Source: Chitinophaga polysaccharea (GTDB lineage Bacteria > Bacteroidota > Bacteroidia > Chitinophagales > Chitinophagaceae). Taken from it: DNA of 64,000 nt. The notes beneath the pieces are model-generated. The model saw nothing but the letters and a program-made list of their open reading frames with translations, ran no database searches and was not told the origin of the DNA. The position numbers were made by a program, and so were the translations under genes. Location: positions 124,001 through 188,000 of the forward strand of contig NZ_CABFVU010000005.1 of NCBI RefSeq assembly GCF_902150045.1, given 5' to 3'. Shown here one piece after another: positions 33,176 through 42,914 of the stretch. Each line of letters begins with the position of its first letter. The stretch's first letter is position 1.

Positions 33176-34051
33176 ATGACAAAAGTTTGGTTTATTACAG
33201 GAAGCTCCAGAGGCCTTGGCCTCAATCTCACACAGGCAGTATTGGCAAGCGGCGATAAAGTAGCTGCCACCGCACGTACCCCTGAGCATTTAAACGGCCT
33301 CGTTGCACAATACCCCGGCCAGATCCTCCCCATACAACTTGACGTAACAAACACCCCGCAGATCCAACAGGCAGTGGATACAGCCATTGCGCAATTTGGA
33401 AGAATTGATGTACTGGTGAACAACGCCGGATTCGGCATCACCGGCGCAGCGGAAGCTTTCACCGAAGAGCAGGTACGCAGCCAGCTGGAAACAAACCTCT
33501 ATGCGCCCATCGCGGTTACCAGGGCGGTACTGCCGTATATGCGTAAACAACGCGCCGGTCGTATCCTCCAGATCAGCTCTGTAGGAGGCCGTGTAGGCAA
33601 CCCCGGCCTTTCTATGTACCAGGCGGCCAAATTTGGGGTCAGTGGATTTACGGAAGTACTGGCGAAAGAAGTGGCCCCACTTGGTATCTTTGTTACTTCA
33701 ATAGAGCCAGGTGGCTTCCGGACCGACTGGGCCGGTGCATCTATGAGCTACGCACCTGCAATTGAAGGTTACGAATCTACGGTTGGCTGGAGAGTGGATT
33801 TTCTTCAAAACGGCTTTGTACCGGTAGGCGATCCTGAAAAAGCAGCGAAAGTTATGGTAGATTTGGCGAATCATCCGGCGCCTCCTGTACACCTGGTCCT
33901 GGGCAGCGAAGCGGTAAAGATCCTGCAACAGGCGGATGCAGCGCGACAGGAAGAATTTGAAAAGTGGTTACCCGTTAGCAGGTCCACCGATCACGATGAT
34001 GCTGGAGATTTCTTCGCAGGCGCAGGCGAAAAGTTCGCGGTGAAGGATTAA
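33176..34051 (+). CDS. short-chain dehydrogenase/reductase
   Basis: This 291-aa SDR begins MTKVWFITGSSRGLG, whose TGxxxGLG motif binds NAD(P). It has NNAG (residues about 82-85) and the catalytic Ser/Tyr/Lys set (SSVGG, then SMYQAAKFG). The C-terminal extension after residue 230 (HLVLGSEAVKILQQADAARQEEFEKW) is typical of the subgroup often annotated as SDR oxidoreductases of broad specificity. An in-frame extension to 32906 is rejected because the Rossmann strand begins at 33176. An AraC gene lies 65 bases downstream on the same strand. Confidence 0.92.
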   Translation: MTKVWFITGSSRGLGLNLTQAVLASGDKVAATARTPEHLNGLVAQYPGQILPIQLDVTNTPQIQQAVDTAIAQFGRIDVLVNNAGFGITGAAEAFTEEQVRSQLETNLYAPIAVTRAVLPYMRKQRAGRILQISSVGGRVGNPGLSMYQAAKFGVSGFTEVLAKEVAPLGIFVTSIEPGGFRTDWAGASMSYAPAIEGYESTVGWRVDFLQNGFVPVGDPEKAAKVMVDLANHPAPPVHLVLGSEAVKILQQADAARQEEFEKWLPVSRSTDHDDAGDFFAGAGEKFAVKD

Positions 34052-34116
34052 AGAAATCAGTGAAAGGAGCCCCTGCGGTATCTTTCACTGATGATACCAT
34101 CTGATGCAAAACAATT

Positions 34117-34914
34117 ATGCCAGAGCATATGTCAAAGGATATCGTTTATTCCTGTTATGCTGCCAGGAGCAGGGAAGGGGAACAGTTTGTAGAAGAACAT
34201 GTTTTTAGTTACCAGATCTCAGGTTCTGTCACTTTTTACGACGGGCAGCAAACACAGATCTTTAACGAAGGAGAATTCCGCTTTTGCCGGCGCAACAAGC
34301 TGCTCAAATTTTTTAAGCAGCCGCCGGACAACGGGGAGTTTAAAACCGTTGCAGTTTATCTTGATGAAACAACATTGCGCAACTTTGCCATGGAGTTTGG
34401 CTACACGGTAGATAAGCCGGTGGATACATCGGCAGTAATAGCATTGAAACCCGACCCGCTGCTGCAAAGTTATATCACCTCGCTGCAACCCTACGAAAAG
34501 CTGAACGGGCCTGGCAACGAAAACCTGATCACATTGAAAAGGAAGGAGGCCATCTTCCTTCTCCTGAAAGTAAATCCCGCGCTAAAAGATGTATTGTTCG
34601 ATTTTACTGCTCCTGGTAAAATTGACCTGGAAGCATTCATGCAGCAAAATTATCACTTCAATGTGGAGATGAAACGCTTCGCTTATTTAACCGGCAGAAG
34701 CCTGGCTACTTTCAAACGCGATTTCGAAAAGATCTTTCATACTTCTCCCAGCCGCTGGCTGCAACAGAAAAGGCTGCAGGAAGCCTATTATCTTATCAAG
34801 GAAAAAGGAAGAAAAACCTCCGATGTATACCTGGAAGTGGGCTTCGAAGACCTCTCGCATTTTTCTTTTGCCTTTAAAAAAGCATTTGGCATAGCGCCGT
34901 CAATGCTGGTATAA
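34117..34914 (+). CDS. AraC family transcriptional regulator
   Basis: This 265-aa protein has an N-terminal cupin-like sensing domain (EHVFSYQISGSVTFYDG, FNEGEFRFCRRNKLLKF) resembling the ExsA-like subgroup, then two helix-turn-helix units at the C-terminus (RFAYLTGRSLATFKRDFEKIFHTSPSRWL and SDVYLEVGFEDLSHFSFAFKKAFGIAPS, each within 34670-34905). It follows the SDR gene on the same strand and probably controls it or itself. The effector is unknown. Confidence 0.9.
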   Translation: MPEHMSKDIVYSCYAARSREGEQFVEEHVFSYQISGSVTFYDGQQTQIFNEGEFRFCRRNKLLKFFKQPPDNGEFKTVAVYLDETTLRNFAMEFGYTVDKPVDTSAVIALKPDPLLQSYITSLQPYEKLNGPGNENLITLKRKEAIFLLLKVNPALKDVLFDFTAPGKIDLEAFMQQNYHFNVEMKRFAYLTGRSLATFKRDFEKIFHTSPSRWLQQKRLQEAYYLIKEKGRKTSDVYLEVGFEDLSHFSFAFKKAFGIAPSMLV

Positions 34915-34917
34915 ATA

Positions 34918-34965
34918 ATGTTTGGCAGAGATGTAACTGATACATCCCTGCTAAACATCATTTTT
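34918..34965. terminator. terminator between convergent AraC and SDR genes
   Basis: An 18-base arm ATGTTTGGCAGAGATGTA pairs with TACATCCCTGCTAAACAT around ACTGA with two mismatches, followed by CATTTTTA. It lies directly between the AraC stop and the SDR stop at 34964. Confidence 0.75.
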
Positions 34966-35749
34966 ATAACCGCTGGCCTCCAATGGCCAGGCCCCCGTCT
35001 ACCAGGATACTTTCTCCTGTAACAAATGATGCCGCCGGGCTGCTCAGCCACAATACCAGCTCAGCTACTTCCTCCGGTTTCGCAAAACGGCCAACAGGCG
35101 CATGTTTCTTAAATGGTTCCTGTAGGGCTTCTGCATTCTCCGCCGGGAAAAAACGGTCGAACATAGGCGTATGAATATACCCGGGCTGGATGTTGTTCAC
35201 CCTGATCCCTGCTGCTGCCGTTTCAAGCGCCAGTGCCCTGATCAAACCATCGGTGCCCGCCTTACTGGCGGAATATACGCCGGAACCGGCGGCAGCGCCG
35301 CGGGCCAGCCAGGAGGAAGTATTTACAATAGCCCCGCCGGTGCCCTGTTCCTTAAACTGCTCAATCTCGTATTTACACGATAACCACACGCCCTTGAGGT
35401 TGATGCCGATCACTTTGTCAAATTCTTCTTCCGGTGTTTCTTCTATCAATGCAAAATGCCCTTCAATGCCGGCATTGTTAAAGGAAATGTCCAGCTGCCC
35501 GAAACGGTCCACGGTAGCAGCTACCAGGCCCTTCACCGCAGCGCCTTCCGATACGTCGGCAGCTATAAAATGTACATCTGAACTGATCTGTTGTAAATGT
35601 TGCAATGCCTTTTGCCCCTCTGTTTCCCGGCGGCCGGCAATTACTACTTTTGCGCCATTGCGCAGAAATAATTCCGCTGTTGCCAAACCTATACCGGTAG
35701 TGCCTCCTGTGATCAGGGCTACTTTGTCTTTTAATGTTTCCTGTGCCAT
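34964..35749 (-). CDS. SDR family NAD(P)-dependent oxidoreductase
   Basis: This 261-aa classical SDR has TGGTTGIGLA for cofactor binding, NNAGIEGHFA, the catalytic Ser in NTSSWLA and YSASKAGTDGLIRAL (Tyr and Lys), and a terminal FVTGESILVDGGLAIGGQ. This is the glucose-dehydrogenase/FabG-like layout of the family; substrate unknown. A TATCTTTG promoter box lies 19 bases upstream of the ATG. It is divergent from no gene and is followed at 35818 by an AraC gene on the same strand. Confidence 0.92.
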   Translation of the reverse strand: MAQETLKDKVALITGGTTGIGLATAELFLRNGAKVVIAGRRETEGQKALQHLQQISSDVHFIAADVSEGAAVKGLVAATVDRFGQLDISFNNAGIEGHFALIEETPEEEFDKVIGINLKGVWLSCKYEIEQFKEQGTGGAIVNTSSWLARGAAAGSGVYSASKAGTDGLIRALALETAAAGIRVNNIQPGYIHTPMFDRFFPAENAEALQEPFKKHAPVGRFAKPEEVAELVLWLSSPAASFVTGESILVDGGLAIGGQRL

Positions 35750-35767
35750 ATGTTTTTATTTATGACA

Positions 35768-35775
35768 CAAAGATA
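35768..35775 (-). promoter_or_regulatory. Bacteroidota-type -7 box for the SDR gene at 34964
   Basis: On the minus strand the bases read TATCTTTG, fitting TAnnTTTG, with a leader of about 12 bases to the ATG at 35749. Confidence 0.6.
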
Positions 35776-35817
35776 GCGGGCAGGGTATCCCTGGAATTAT
35801 GAGGATCAAACAGGTAG

Positions 35818-36720
35818 TTATGAAATAGAAACAACCGCCTTCCGGAATTGATTGGGTGTTTGCCCTGTTTGTTTTTTAAAGAAGATGTTGAAATTGGAAG
35901 CATGCTCAAAGCCCAGGCAATAGCCAATTTCCGCGATATCACAGTTGCTGTGCAGGAGCAAGGCCTTAGCCTCCGCGGTTATTTTCTCCGAAATCCATTC
36001 AGTGGTGGTTTTCCCGGTGGTTTCCTTTAATGCGCGGTTCAGGTGATTGGTATGAACAGCCAAATGCTCAGCAAATTCATTGGCGTTCTTCAGCCGGATG
36101 ACCTGATGAGGCGGATCGAGCGGGAACTGCCGTTCCAGCAGCTCTGCAAATAATTTACTGATCCGTTGCGAAGCATTGTCGGCCTGGTAATAAGTGTCGG
36201 GCGGCTGCATTTTGAGCGCTTCATGCATAATGATCTGCACATAGCTTTTCAGCAGCTCCTGCTTATTAATATAGCCGGAATTCATTTCCCGCAGCATGTT
36301 TTCAAATATCTGCCGGAGGAAGTCCAGCTGCCCTTTACCAGGAAAGAAGATATGATTGCCACCGGTTTTAAACAGGGGCGATTGCGCCAGGCTCCCGTTC
36401 TTTAAATGTGCGTCTATAAAGTCTTCCCGGAACAGGCAAAAATACCCCGCTTGCTGACCGGTAAGCGGTTCCCAGGAATAAGGGATCATCGGGTTCATGA
36501 AAGATAAGCAGGCGCCTTCTATCCGGATGCTCTTATCTGAGTAAGATAAAATACCGCCACCCTGTGTAATGAGCGAGATCTTGTAAAAATCCCTCCTGTT
36601 AGACGGCAGGTTAGTGGTATTGCAGCCAAATTCCTCCAGCCGGTTCACACTGAATTGCCCGCTTGGATACTCCTGTCCATGCAACGCGAAAAAGGACGCT
36701 GCGCTTTCTTTTGCTTTCAT
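35818..36720 (-). CDS. AraC family transcriptional regulator
   Basis: This 300-aa protein has a cupin-like N-terminus (CLSFMNPMIPYSWEPLTGQQAGYFCLF) and a C-terminal pair of helix-turn-helix units (NEFAEHLAVHTNHLNRALKETTGKTTTEWI, CDIAEIGYCLGFEHASNFNIFFKKQTGQTPNQFR, within 35830-36075). The ATG at 36720 (MKAKESAASFF) is preferred to a TTG at 36744. It lies 68 bases upstream of the SDR gene on the same strand and may regulate it, repeating the AraC-next-to-SDR arrangement seen just before. Confidence 0.9.
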   Translation of the reverse strand: MKAKESAASFFALHGQEYPSGQFSVNRLEEFGCNTTNLPSNRRDFYKISLITQGGGILSYSDKSIRIEGACLSFMNPMIPYSWEPLTGQQAGYFCLFREDFIDAHLKNGSLAQSPLFKTGGNHIFFPGKGQLDFLRQIFENMLREMNSGYINKQELLKSYVQIIMHEALKMQPPDTYYQADNASQRISKLFAELLERQFPLDPPHQVIRLKNANEFAEHLAVHTNHLNRALKETTGKTTTEWISEKITAEAKALLLHSNCDIAEIGYCLGFEHASNFNIFFKKQTGQTPNQFRKAVVSIS

Positions 36721-36884
36721 ACCGGGTAAAGTTATGAAATTCAAACGGAACGATCACAGCTCCGGGTAAGCTCCTTTTTTCAACAGCTCAACGGGCCAAT
36801 CCCACAGTTCATGAAAAATTGAATGGCCATTGTTCATGGCTGTTGCATTTTTACGACGAATGCTTCGCACAAAAACAGCCGCAT

Positions 36885-37490
36885 ATGAAATTCGAAAAAG
36901 TGCATAACAAAGGACAGGCGCAAATTTTCAGCAACAGGTACCTGGAGCTGCTCACCAAAACGAATCCCCTCGTCATTTTTGGGATATACCTGCCGGTGAT
37001 AGGCTATATGCTCTATCACACCCGCACGGCCTTGCACTATTCCTGGTTAAAGATTGGCCTGATCTACATAGCAGCAGTATTCGGGTGGACGCTTTTTGAA
37101 TACCTCGCTCACCGGTTCATTTTCCACTGGGTAAGCGGGCATCCGCTGGCAAAGAAGATCACTTATACTATGCATGGTAATCACCACGAATACCCGCGCG
37201 ACCGCCAGCGGTTGTTTATGCCGCCGGTGCCCAGCTTGATCGTCTCTTCTTTTCTTTTTGCTGTCTTTTATTTACTGATGCAACATGCGGCCTGGGTGTT
37301 TTTCCCGGGCTTCATTTCCGGTTACCTGGCCTATGGAAGTATGCACTACGCTATCCACGCATGGGCGCCGCCGTTTAAATGGCTGAAACCCTTATGGCGC
37401 AATCATCACCTGCATCACTATAAAAATGAGGAACTGGGTTTTGGTGTAAGCTCCACCCTGTGGGACCGCGTGTTTGGCACCATGTTCTGA
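36885..37490 (+). CDS. fatty acid hydroxylase/sterol desaturase family protein
   Basis: The ATG at 36885 gives a 201-aa protein; the upstream frame to 36819 lacks a plausible start. It has several membrane helices and the di-iron histidine boxes HRFIFH, HGNHHEYPRD, MHYAIHAW and HHLHHYKNE. This set is typical of the fatty acid hydroxylase superfamily, which includes sphingolipid and carotenoid hydroxylases (family knowledge). Bacteroidota make sphingolipids, so a lipid 2-hydroxylase role is plausible but unproven. It stands alone before a DUF4185-like gene. Confidence 0.85.
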   Translation: MKFEKVHNKGQAQIFSNRYLELLTKTNPLVIFGIYLPVIGYMLYHTRTALHYSWLKIGLIYIAAVFGWTLFEYLAHRFIFHWVSGHPLAKKITYTMHGNHHEYPRDRQRLFMPPVPSLIVSSFLFAVFYLLMQHAAWVFFPGFISGYLAYGSMHYAIHAWAPPFKWLKPLWRNHHLHHYKNEELGFGVSSTLWDRVFGTMF

Positions 37491-37548
37491 TCACCGGAAT
37501 AACCGCCTCCGTTTCTTATCTCCCGGAATAAATATTATTTTACGGGAG

Positions 37549-38715
37549 ATGATAACGCTGCTAACCATACTGATCAGCAACTGCTGCGCGGAGATCCGCC
37601 CGGATAGCCTGTCGCCCCGCAGCACAGACACCATCCATCTCTCGTACACTGTAGCGCCTGCGAACGACTGGAACGCGCTTTTCATCCGCGAATCCGGCTG
37701 GTTTGGCGGCGACGGTATCTTCAGCATTCCCCTGAACGGAGTAGACACCGCCGGTGCGGCCGACAGTACCCTGTTATTGTTCAGCGACAGCATGACGGGT
37801 ACCATCCGCGATGGCAAGCTGCAGCCGGATATAGCGATGATCCATAACTCTGCCGCGGTGCTGAAAGGAAATGAGCCGCTGAAAAAGAATATCAGTTTCT
37901 GGTGGAATGCCGGTCCCGCTGCCCTGTTTGAACCGCATACCCCCGCTGCTATAAAAGACGATTATTACTGGCTGGGCGACGGCTTTGTGAATCCAGCCAA
38001 AGGGAACGATATTTATATCACCGCCTACCGTATCCGCAACATCAGCAATAGAGATTTTGGCTTCGCGGAAACAGGCAACGCCTTTATTGTATTGCCCGCC
38101 GGCAGCAAGCCGCCTTTTACCAGGCATCGCCAGCTGGATACGCCCTTGTTCCTGCCGGGCGCCAACAATGAAAACAGCTCTTTTGGCGCCGGTATTTTTG
38201 TGAATACCCGGGAGTCCGGCGCGCCTGCGCCGGACGGCTACGTGTATGTATATGGCATCAAAGGGCAACAGAAGGAAGTGCTGGTAGCCCGCGTATTAGC
38301 GGCGGATATAGAACATTTTGAAAGATGGCGCTACTGGAACGGGCAGCAATGGGTCACGGATATTCAACAGGCGGCTGCCATTACAGCGCATGCCTCCAAT
38401 GAGCTGAGCGTAACCCCGCTGAAAGATGGCCGTTATGCCCTCATTTGCCAGGTAGACGGTATGAGCCCTGTAGTAGGCCTGCGGCTGGGGCTCAGCCCTG
38501 CAGGTCCTTTCGGACCGGTCATCAACATATGGGAATGCCCCGAGGTAAAGGAAAACAAACATTTTTTTGTATATAACGCCAAGGCACATCCGAATTTATC
38601 AAGGCCCGGAGAATTGCTCATCAGCTATAATGTGAACACATTCGATTTTTTCAATGAGCTCGCCATACAGCCACAACTGTACCGTCCGCGCTTTATAAGG
38701 CTTATCTTCCAATAA
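37549..38715 (+). CDS. DUF4185/DUF5005-like beta-propeller protein
   Basis: The start at 37549 (MITLLTILISNCCAEIRPD) provides a short signal peptide; the longer frame from 37474 overlaps the previous gene. The 388-aa protein has propeller-like repeats (GDGIFSIPLNG, YYWLGDGFVN, FGAGIFVNT, GYVYVYGI) and ends AKAHPNLSRPGELLISYNVN, a block seen in DUF4185/DUF5005 proteins near glycosyl hydrolases of families 43 and 32. Catalytic residues were not identified. It is probably a periplasmic or surface carbohydrate-active or binding protein (inference). Confidence 0.7.
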   Translation: MITLLTILISNCCAEIRPDSLSPRSTDTIHLSYTVAPANDWNALFIRESGWFGGDGIFSIPLNGVDTAGAADSTLLLFSDSMTGTIRDGKLQPDIAMIHNSAAVLKGNEPLKKNISFWWNAGPAALFEPHTPAAIKDDYYWLGDGFVNPAKGNDIYITAYRIRNISNRDFGFAETGNAFIVLPAGSKPPFTRHRQLDTPLFLPGANNENSSFGAGIFVNTRESGAPAPDGYVYVYGIKGQQKEVLVARVLAADIEHFERWRYWNGQQWVTDIQQAAAITAHASNELSVTPLKDGRYALICQVDGMSPVVGLRLGLSPAGPFGPVINIWECPEVKENKHFFVYNAKAHPNLSRPGELLISYNVNTFDFFNELAIQPQLYRPRFIRLIFQ

Positions 38716-38812
38716 CCACTGGTCACTATCCTGCTTGATTAAAAGCGGTTATTTTTATACATTGGCGCACCAGCTCGCTACGGCTGCCTAACAACAAATC
38801 TGAACAGCGTTT

Positions 38813-41800
38813 ATGAAGAGATTACTATTCGGGTGCGCTGCCATTCTTATGGCCGCCACCACCTATGCCCAGGAAAATGCCCTATGGCTGAGGAATCCGT
38901 CTATCTCCCCGGATGGCAGTACGATCGCCTTCGGTTATAAAGGAGATATTTACCGGGTAGATGCGAAAGGAGGAGTGGCCGTTCCGCTCACCATCCATGA
39001 AGCCCACGACATGCTCCCGGTATGGAGCCACGATGGCAGATACATCGCTTTTGCAAGTGACCGTTATGGTAACTTCGACGTGTTTGTAATGCCCGCTGAA
39101 GGCGGCGCACCACTGCGTCTCACCAGCAACAGTGCCGGCGATTTCCCGTACGATTTCACTGCAGATAACAAACAGGTGCTCTTCGGAAGCGCCCGCAATG
39201 CACCTGCAGCTAGTGTAAGATTTCCATACCGCCTTTTCAGGAATATGTACACCGTTCCTGTAACCGGCGGCCGCGCAACGCTGCTCAGTGCAGCCGGCGC
39301 AGATGTGGCGCATTACAACAAGGCAGGTAATAAACTGATCTTCCAGGATAGAAAAGGATATGAAGACCCGATGCGTAAACACCATGTGTCTTCCGTAACC
39401 CGCGATATATGGGTAATGGACATCGCTAAAGGCAGCTACGAAAAAGTATCGGAATATAATGGGGAAGACAGGGAACCGGTTTTTGGTAATGGTAACGATA
39501 TCTATTATCTCAGCGAAAAAGGCGGCATCTCCCAGAACCTCTTCAAGGGATCTGTTACTGACAAAGCCAGTATGCAGCAGCTTACCAACTTTACCAAACA
39601 CCCCGTACGCCATCTTTCAAAAGCAGATAACAACACCCTTTGCTTTACCTATAACGGTGAAATATATACGCTGAAAGAAGGGGAGCAGCCACGCAAACTG
39701 GAAGTACGCATCTTCAACGACGGTAGGGCCGGTATCGTGAAAAATGTTCCGGTAAACGGCAACACCACAGAATTTGCCATGAGCCCCGATGGAAAACAAA
39801 TGGCATTCGTGGCAAGGGGAGAAGTGTTTGTTACCAGCGTGGAAGGCAACCTTACCAAACGTATCACCAACACGCCCCAGCAGGAAAGAATGGTGCAGTG
39901 GTCGCCCGATGGGAAACGCCTCATCTATGCCGCAGAGCGCAACGGCAACTGGGACATCTATCAAACTACGAAAGTACGCGGCGAGGAGCCCTATTTCTTT
40001 ACTGCTACGTTGCTGAAGGAAGAACCAGTGATTGCAACTGCTGCGGAAGAGTTCCAGCCGGTTTTTTCCCCGGATGGAAAAGAAATTGCTTACGTGGAAA
40101 ACCGTAACATCCTCAAAGTATTTAACATCGCTTCCGGTAAAAGCCGCACACTGCTGCCCCCAGGCCGCAACCATTCCTACTCGGATGGCGATTGGAGCTT
40201 TGAGTGGAGCCCCGACGGTAAATGGATCGTTACAGATGATCAGCAGGGTTACTTCAGCATAAAAAACGCTACGCTCATCCCCGCCGATGGTAAAGGCGCC
40301 TCTATCTATCCCGTGAACAGCGGCTTCGGTGAAGGTAATACCAAATGGGCTGCCGGCGGAAAAATGCTCACCTGGGCCAGCAGCCGGGAAGGTCGTAAAT
40401 CCCTCGCCAAACAAGGCAGCCGGGAAGTAGATATCTACGCGGTTTTCTTCGACCAGGAAGCATACGACAACTACAAACTCTCCAAAGATGAATTCAATCT
40501 CCTGAAAGAAAAGGAAGCCACTGGTGGTAAAGCGGCGAAAGACTCAGCACTGAAAGCCAAAGATTCTGCCGATGCGAAAAAAGGATTCCATCCCGATTTC
40601 AATAACCTCGAAAACAGGAAAGTAAAGCTCACTATCAACAGCGCTTCCATCAGCGATTATGTGCTCAGCAAAGATGCCGGTAAACTGTATTACATGGCCT
40701 CTTTTGAAAAAGGATATGATCTCTGGGTAACAGAACCAAGAACCGGTGAAACAAAGATCCTCGCTAAATTAGGCGGCACGCCCGGTGGCATTGAGCTTAG
40801 CAAGGATGGCAATACGCTTTTCGTGAGCAACCGGGGCAGCGTGGTAAAAGTAGATGTGGGCAGCGGCAAAATTACGCCGGTATCCATCAGTACCGAACTG
40901 TCGCTTAACCAGGACGAAGAACGCAAATACATTTTCTGGCACGCATGGAAACAGGTGAAAGAGAAATTTTATGATCCTGCTATCCGTAACATCGACTGGA
41001 AAATGTATGGCGATAACTACGCCCGCTTCCTCCCGCATATCAGCAACAACTACGACTTCGAAGAATTGCTCAGCGAACTGCTGGGAGAACTGAACGGTTC
41101 CCATACCGGCGGCCGCTATTCCCCTCAGCAAATGAATGGCGACGCTACGGCATCGTTAGGTTTACTGTATGATGAAACCTCTGCTGCGGATGGTTTGAAA
41201 GTAGATGATATCATTGCCGGTGGCCCATTCGATAAGGCTGGCAGCAAATTGAAAAAAGGTAATATCATTGAAAAAATAGATGGAGAAAGCATCACTGCTA
41301 AATCCGACTGGGCATCTTTACTGAACCGTAAAGCCGGTAACAATGTGCTGGTAACCATCTACAATCCTGATACCAAAGCCCGCTGGGAAGAAACCGTGAA
41401 ACCCATTTCCTCCGCAGAAGAAAATACGCTCATGTATAAACGTTGGGTGGAACATACGCGTGAAATGGTGGATAAGCTCAGTAACGGGAAAGTGGGTTAT
41501 GTACATGTACAAAGCATGAACGATGCCAGCTATCGTTCCGTATACGATGAAGTAATGGGCCGCAACCGCGATAAAAAAGCCCTCATCGTGGATACCCGCT
41601 TCAATGGCGGCGGATGGCTGCATGATGATCTCTACAATTTCCTCAGTGGTAAAAAGTATCTGGATTTTGCACCACAGGGCGAACGGCTTAAAGGCGGCGA
41701 GCCCACCGGTCAGTGGCAGGCGCCGAGTTGCGTGATCATGAGTGAAGGCAATTACAGCGATGCATTCATCTTCCCTTACATTTACAAACAAGGGAATATC

Positions 41801-42043
41801 GGTAAGCTCATTGGTATGCCCGTACCAGGTACAGGCACCGCAGTTTGGTGGGAAACACAGATAGATCCTACAATGGTGTTCGGTATACCAATGGTAGGCA
41901 CTATTGGCAAGGAAAACCGCCCCACTGAAAACCTGCAGCTGGAGCCGGATATCCGGGTGCCGCTTCCTTATGAAGAATTCCTGGCCGGCAAGGATGCCCA
42001 GCTGGAAGCTGCCGTAAAAGAGATGTTGCTGGAAATTAAATAA
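38813..42043 (+). CDS. tricorn-type S41 protease homologue
   Basis: This 1076-aa exported protein (signal MKRLLFGCAAILMAATTYAQ) has N-terminal PD40/beta-propeller repeats with many SPDGK-type blades to about residue 540, a Lys-rich linker, a second propeller region, a PDZ-like segment (DGLKVDDIIAGGPFDKAG) and a C-terminal S41 protease domain. By comparison with tricorn, the catalytic Ser is probably Ser982 and its Asp983 neighbour (NYSDAF), with Ser763-His764 (GSHTGG) as partners. Tricorn-type enzymes degrade oligopeptides (family knowledge). It stands alone and ends at a strong terminator. Confidence 0.92.
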   Translation: MKRLLFGCAAILMAATTYAQENALWLRNPSISPDGSTIAFGYKGDIYRVDAKGGVAVPLTIHEAHDMLPVWSHDGRYIAFASDRYGNFDVFVMPAEGGAPLRLTSNSAGDFPYDFTADNKQVLFGSARNAPAASVRFPYRLFRNMYTVPVTGGRATLLSAAGADVAHYNKAGNKLIFQDRKGYEDPMRKHHVSSVTRDIWVMDIAKGSYEKVSEYNGEDREPVFGNGNDIYYLSEKGGISQNLFKGSVTDKASMQQLTNFTKHPVRHLSKADNNTLCFTYNGEIYTLKEGEQPRKLEVRIFNDGRAGIVKNVPVNGNTTEFAMSPDGKQMAFVARGEVFVTSVEGNLTKRITNTPQQERMVQWSPDGKRLIYAAERNGNWDIYQTTKVRGEEPYFFTATLLKEEPVIATAAEEFQPVFSPDGKEIAYVENRNILKVFNIASGKSRTLLPPGRNHSYSDGDWSFEWSPDGKWIVTDDQQGYFSIKNATLIPADGKGASIYPVNSGFGEGNTKWAAGGKMLTWASSREGRKSLAKQGSREVDIYAVFFDQEAYDNYKLSKDEFNLLKEKEATGGKAAKDSALKAKDSADAKKGFHPDFNNLENRKVKLTINSASISDYVLSKDAGKLYYMASFEKGYDLWVTEPRTGETKILAKLGGTPGGIELSKDGNTLFVSNRGSVVKVDVGSGKITPVSISTELSLNQDEERKYIFWHAWKQVKEKFYDPAIRNIDWKMYGDNYARFLPHISNNYDFEELLSELLGELNGSHTGGRYSPQQMNGDATASLGLLYDETSAADGLKVDDIIAGGPFDKAGSKLKKGNIIEKIDGESITAKSDWASLLNRKAGNNVLVTIYNPDTKARWEETVKPISSAEENTLMYKRWVEHTREMVDKLSNGKVGYVHVQSMNDASYRSVYDEVMGRNRDKKALIVDTRFNGGGWLHDDLYNFLSGKKYLDFAPQGERLKGGEPTGQWQAPSCVIMSEGNYSDAFIFPYIYKQGNIGKLIGMPVPGTGTAVWWETQIDPTMVFGIPMVGTIGKENRPTENLQLEPDIRVPLPYEEFLAGKDAQLEAAVKEMLLEIK

Positions 42044-42062
42044 AATGGGTTATGAATAAACG

Positions 42063-42096
42063 AGCCCCTGTAGCGTTTTGCTGCAGGGGCTTTTTA
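42063..42096 (+). terminator. Rho-independent terminator
   Basis: AGCCCCTGTAGC pairs with GCTGCAGGGGCT (one mismatch) around GTTTT, then TTTT. It ends the tricorn-like gene. Confidence 0.85.
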
Positions 42097-42185
42097 ATGA
42101 GGTTAACTAATGTCATCTGTCATTTTTCGGATATAAATGCCTTTATGATCTACTAAGTCGCCTGATCCCCCTTTTTTCCCACCCC

Positions 42186-42216
42186 TTGTTTCTCTTACCC
42201 ATAAACCTTAGCTTTG
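42186..42216 (+). promoter_or_regulatory. promoter of the ECF sigma/FecR/SusCD operon
   Basis: TAGCTTTG at 42209-42216 fits the TAnnTTTG -7 box and TTG at 42186-42188 fits the -33 element, separated by 20 bases. The sigma factor ATG lies 70 bases downstream. Confidence 0.7.
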
Positions 42217-42285
42217 AGTGAACAATAATCTCTGAATATCAACCAATCATTAATTATTGCAGCCAGTTTTTAGATTTAAAAAGAG

Positions 42286-42840
42286 ATGATGACCGATTAC
42301 GCGTACTATGCTGATGAAGAGCTGGTTCAGCTGATGGGTAAAGATGATCACAACGCCTTTACAGAAATCTACAACCGTTACTGGAAACGCTTGTATGTGC
42401 TGGCTTATGACCGTCTGCGTTCCCGGGAGATGGCGGAAGATGTGGTGCAGGACGTGCTTACCGGTTTATGGCAGCGCAGAACGCAAACCATTATCCGGTC
42501 CCTGCCTGCTTACCTGGCCACTGCCGGCAGGTACGCGGTATTTACCCAACTGTCAAAAATGATCCCCGTAACCGCCGTAGATGCTCTCCCCGAAGCAGTG
42601 CAGGCGGTAACAGACGATACCGCCCAGGTGAATTTCCTGCAGCAATCCATGCAGGAACAGCTAAAACAATTGCCCGAAAAATGCAGGATCGTATTCGACT
42701 ACAGCCGGAATATGGGTCTCTCCAATAAAGAAATAGCCACGGAACTGAAGATCTCCGAAAAAGCCGTGGAAAAGCACATTACCAAAGCCCTGCAACGCCT
42801 GCGCCTCCAGTTCCGGAATTACTTTCACGCCTTCTTTTAA
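42286..42840 (+). CDS. ECF-type RNA polymerase sigma factor
   Basis: This 184-aa sigma-70 family protein has region 2 (HNAFTEIYNRYWKRLYVLAYDRL, MAEDVVQDVLTGLW) and region 4 (QLPEKCRIVFDYSRNMGLSNKEIATELKISEKAVEKHITKAL, 42661-42795), the layout of Bacteroidota FecI-like sigma factors. Its neighbours are a FecR anti-sigma factor and a SusC with an STN domain, so it should respond to a substrate sensed through the outer membrane. The first two Met codons are adjacent; the start is uncertain by one residue. Confidence 0.93.
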   Translation: MMTDYAYYADEELVQLMGKDDHNAFTEIYNRYWKRLYVLAYDRLRSREMAEDVVQDVLTGLWQRRTQTIIRSLPAYLATAGRYAVFTQLSKMIPVTAVDALPEAVQAVTDDTAQVNFLQQSMQEQLKQLPEKCRIVFDYSRNMGLSNKEIATELKISEKAVEKHITKALQRLRLQFRNYFHAFF

Positions 42841-42914
42841 ATTTTTTTTACCGGAGGTAGGGGAGCGCCCTTATTTCCAGACATACTATAAAGGACCCTG
42901 TAAATTACACACGG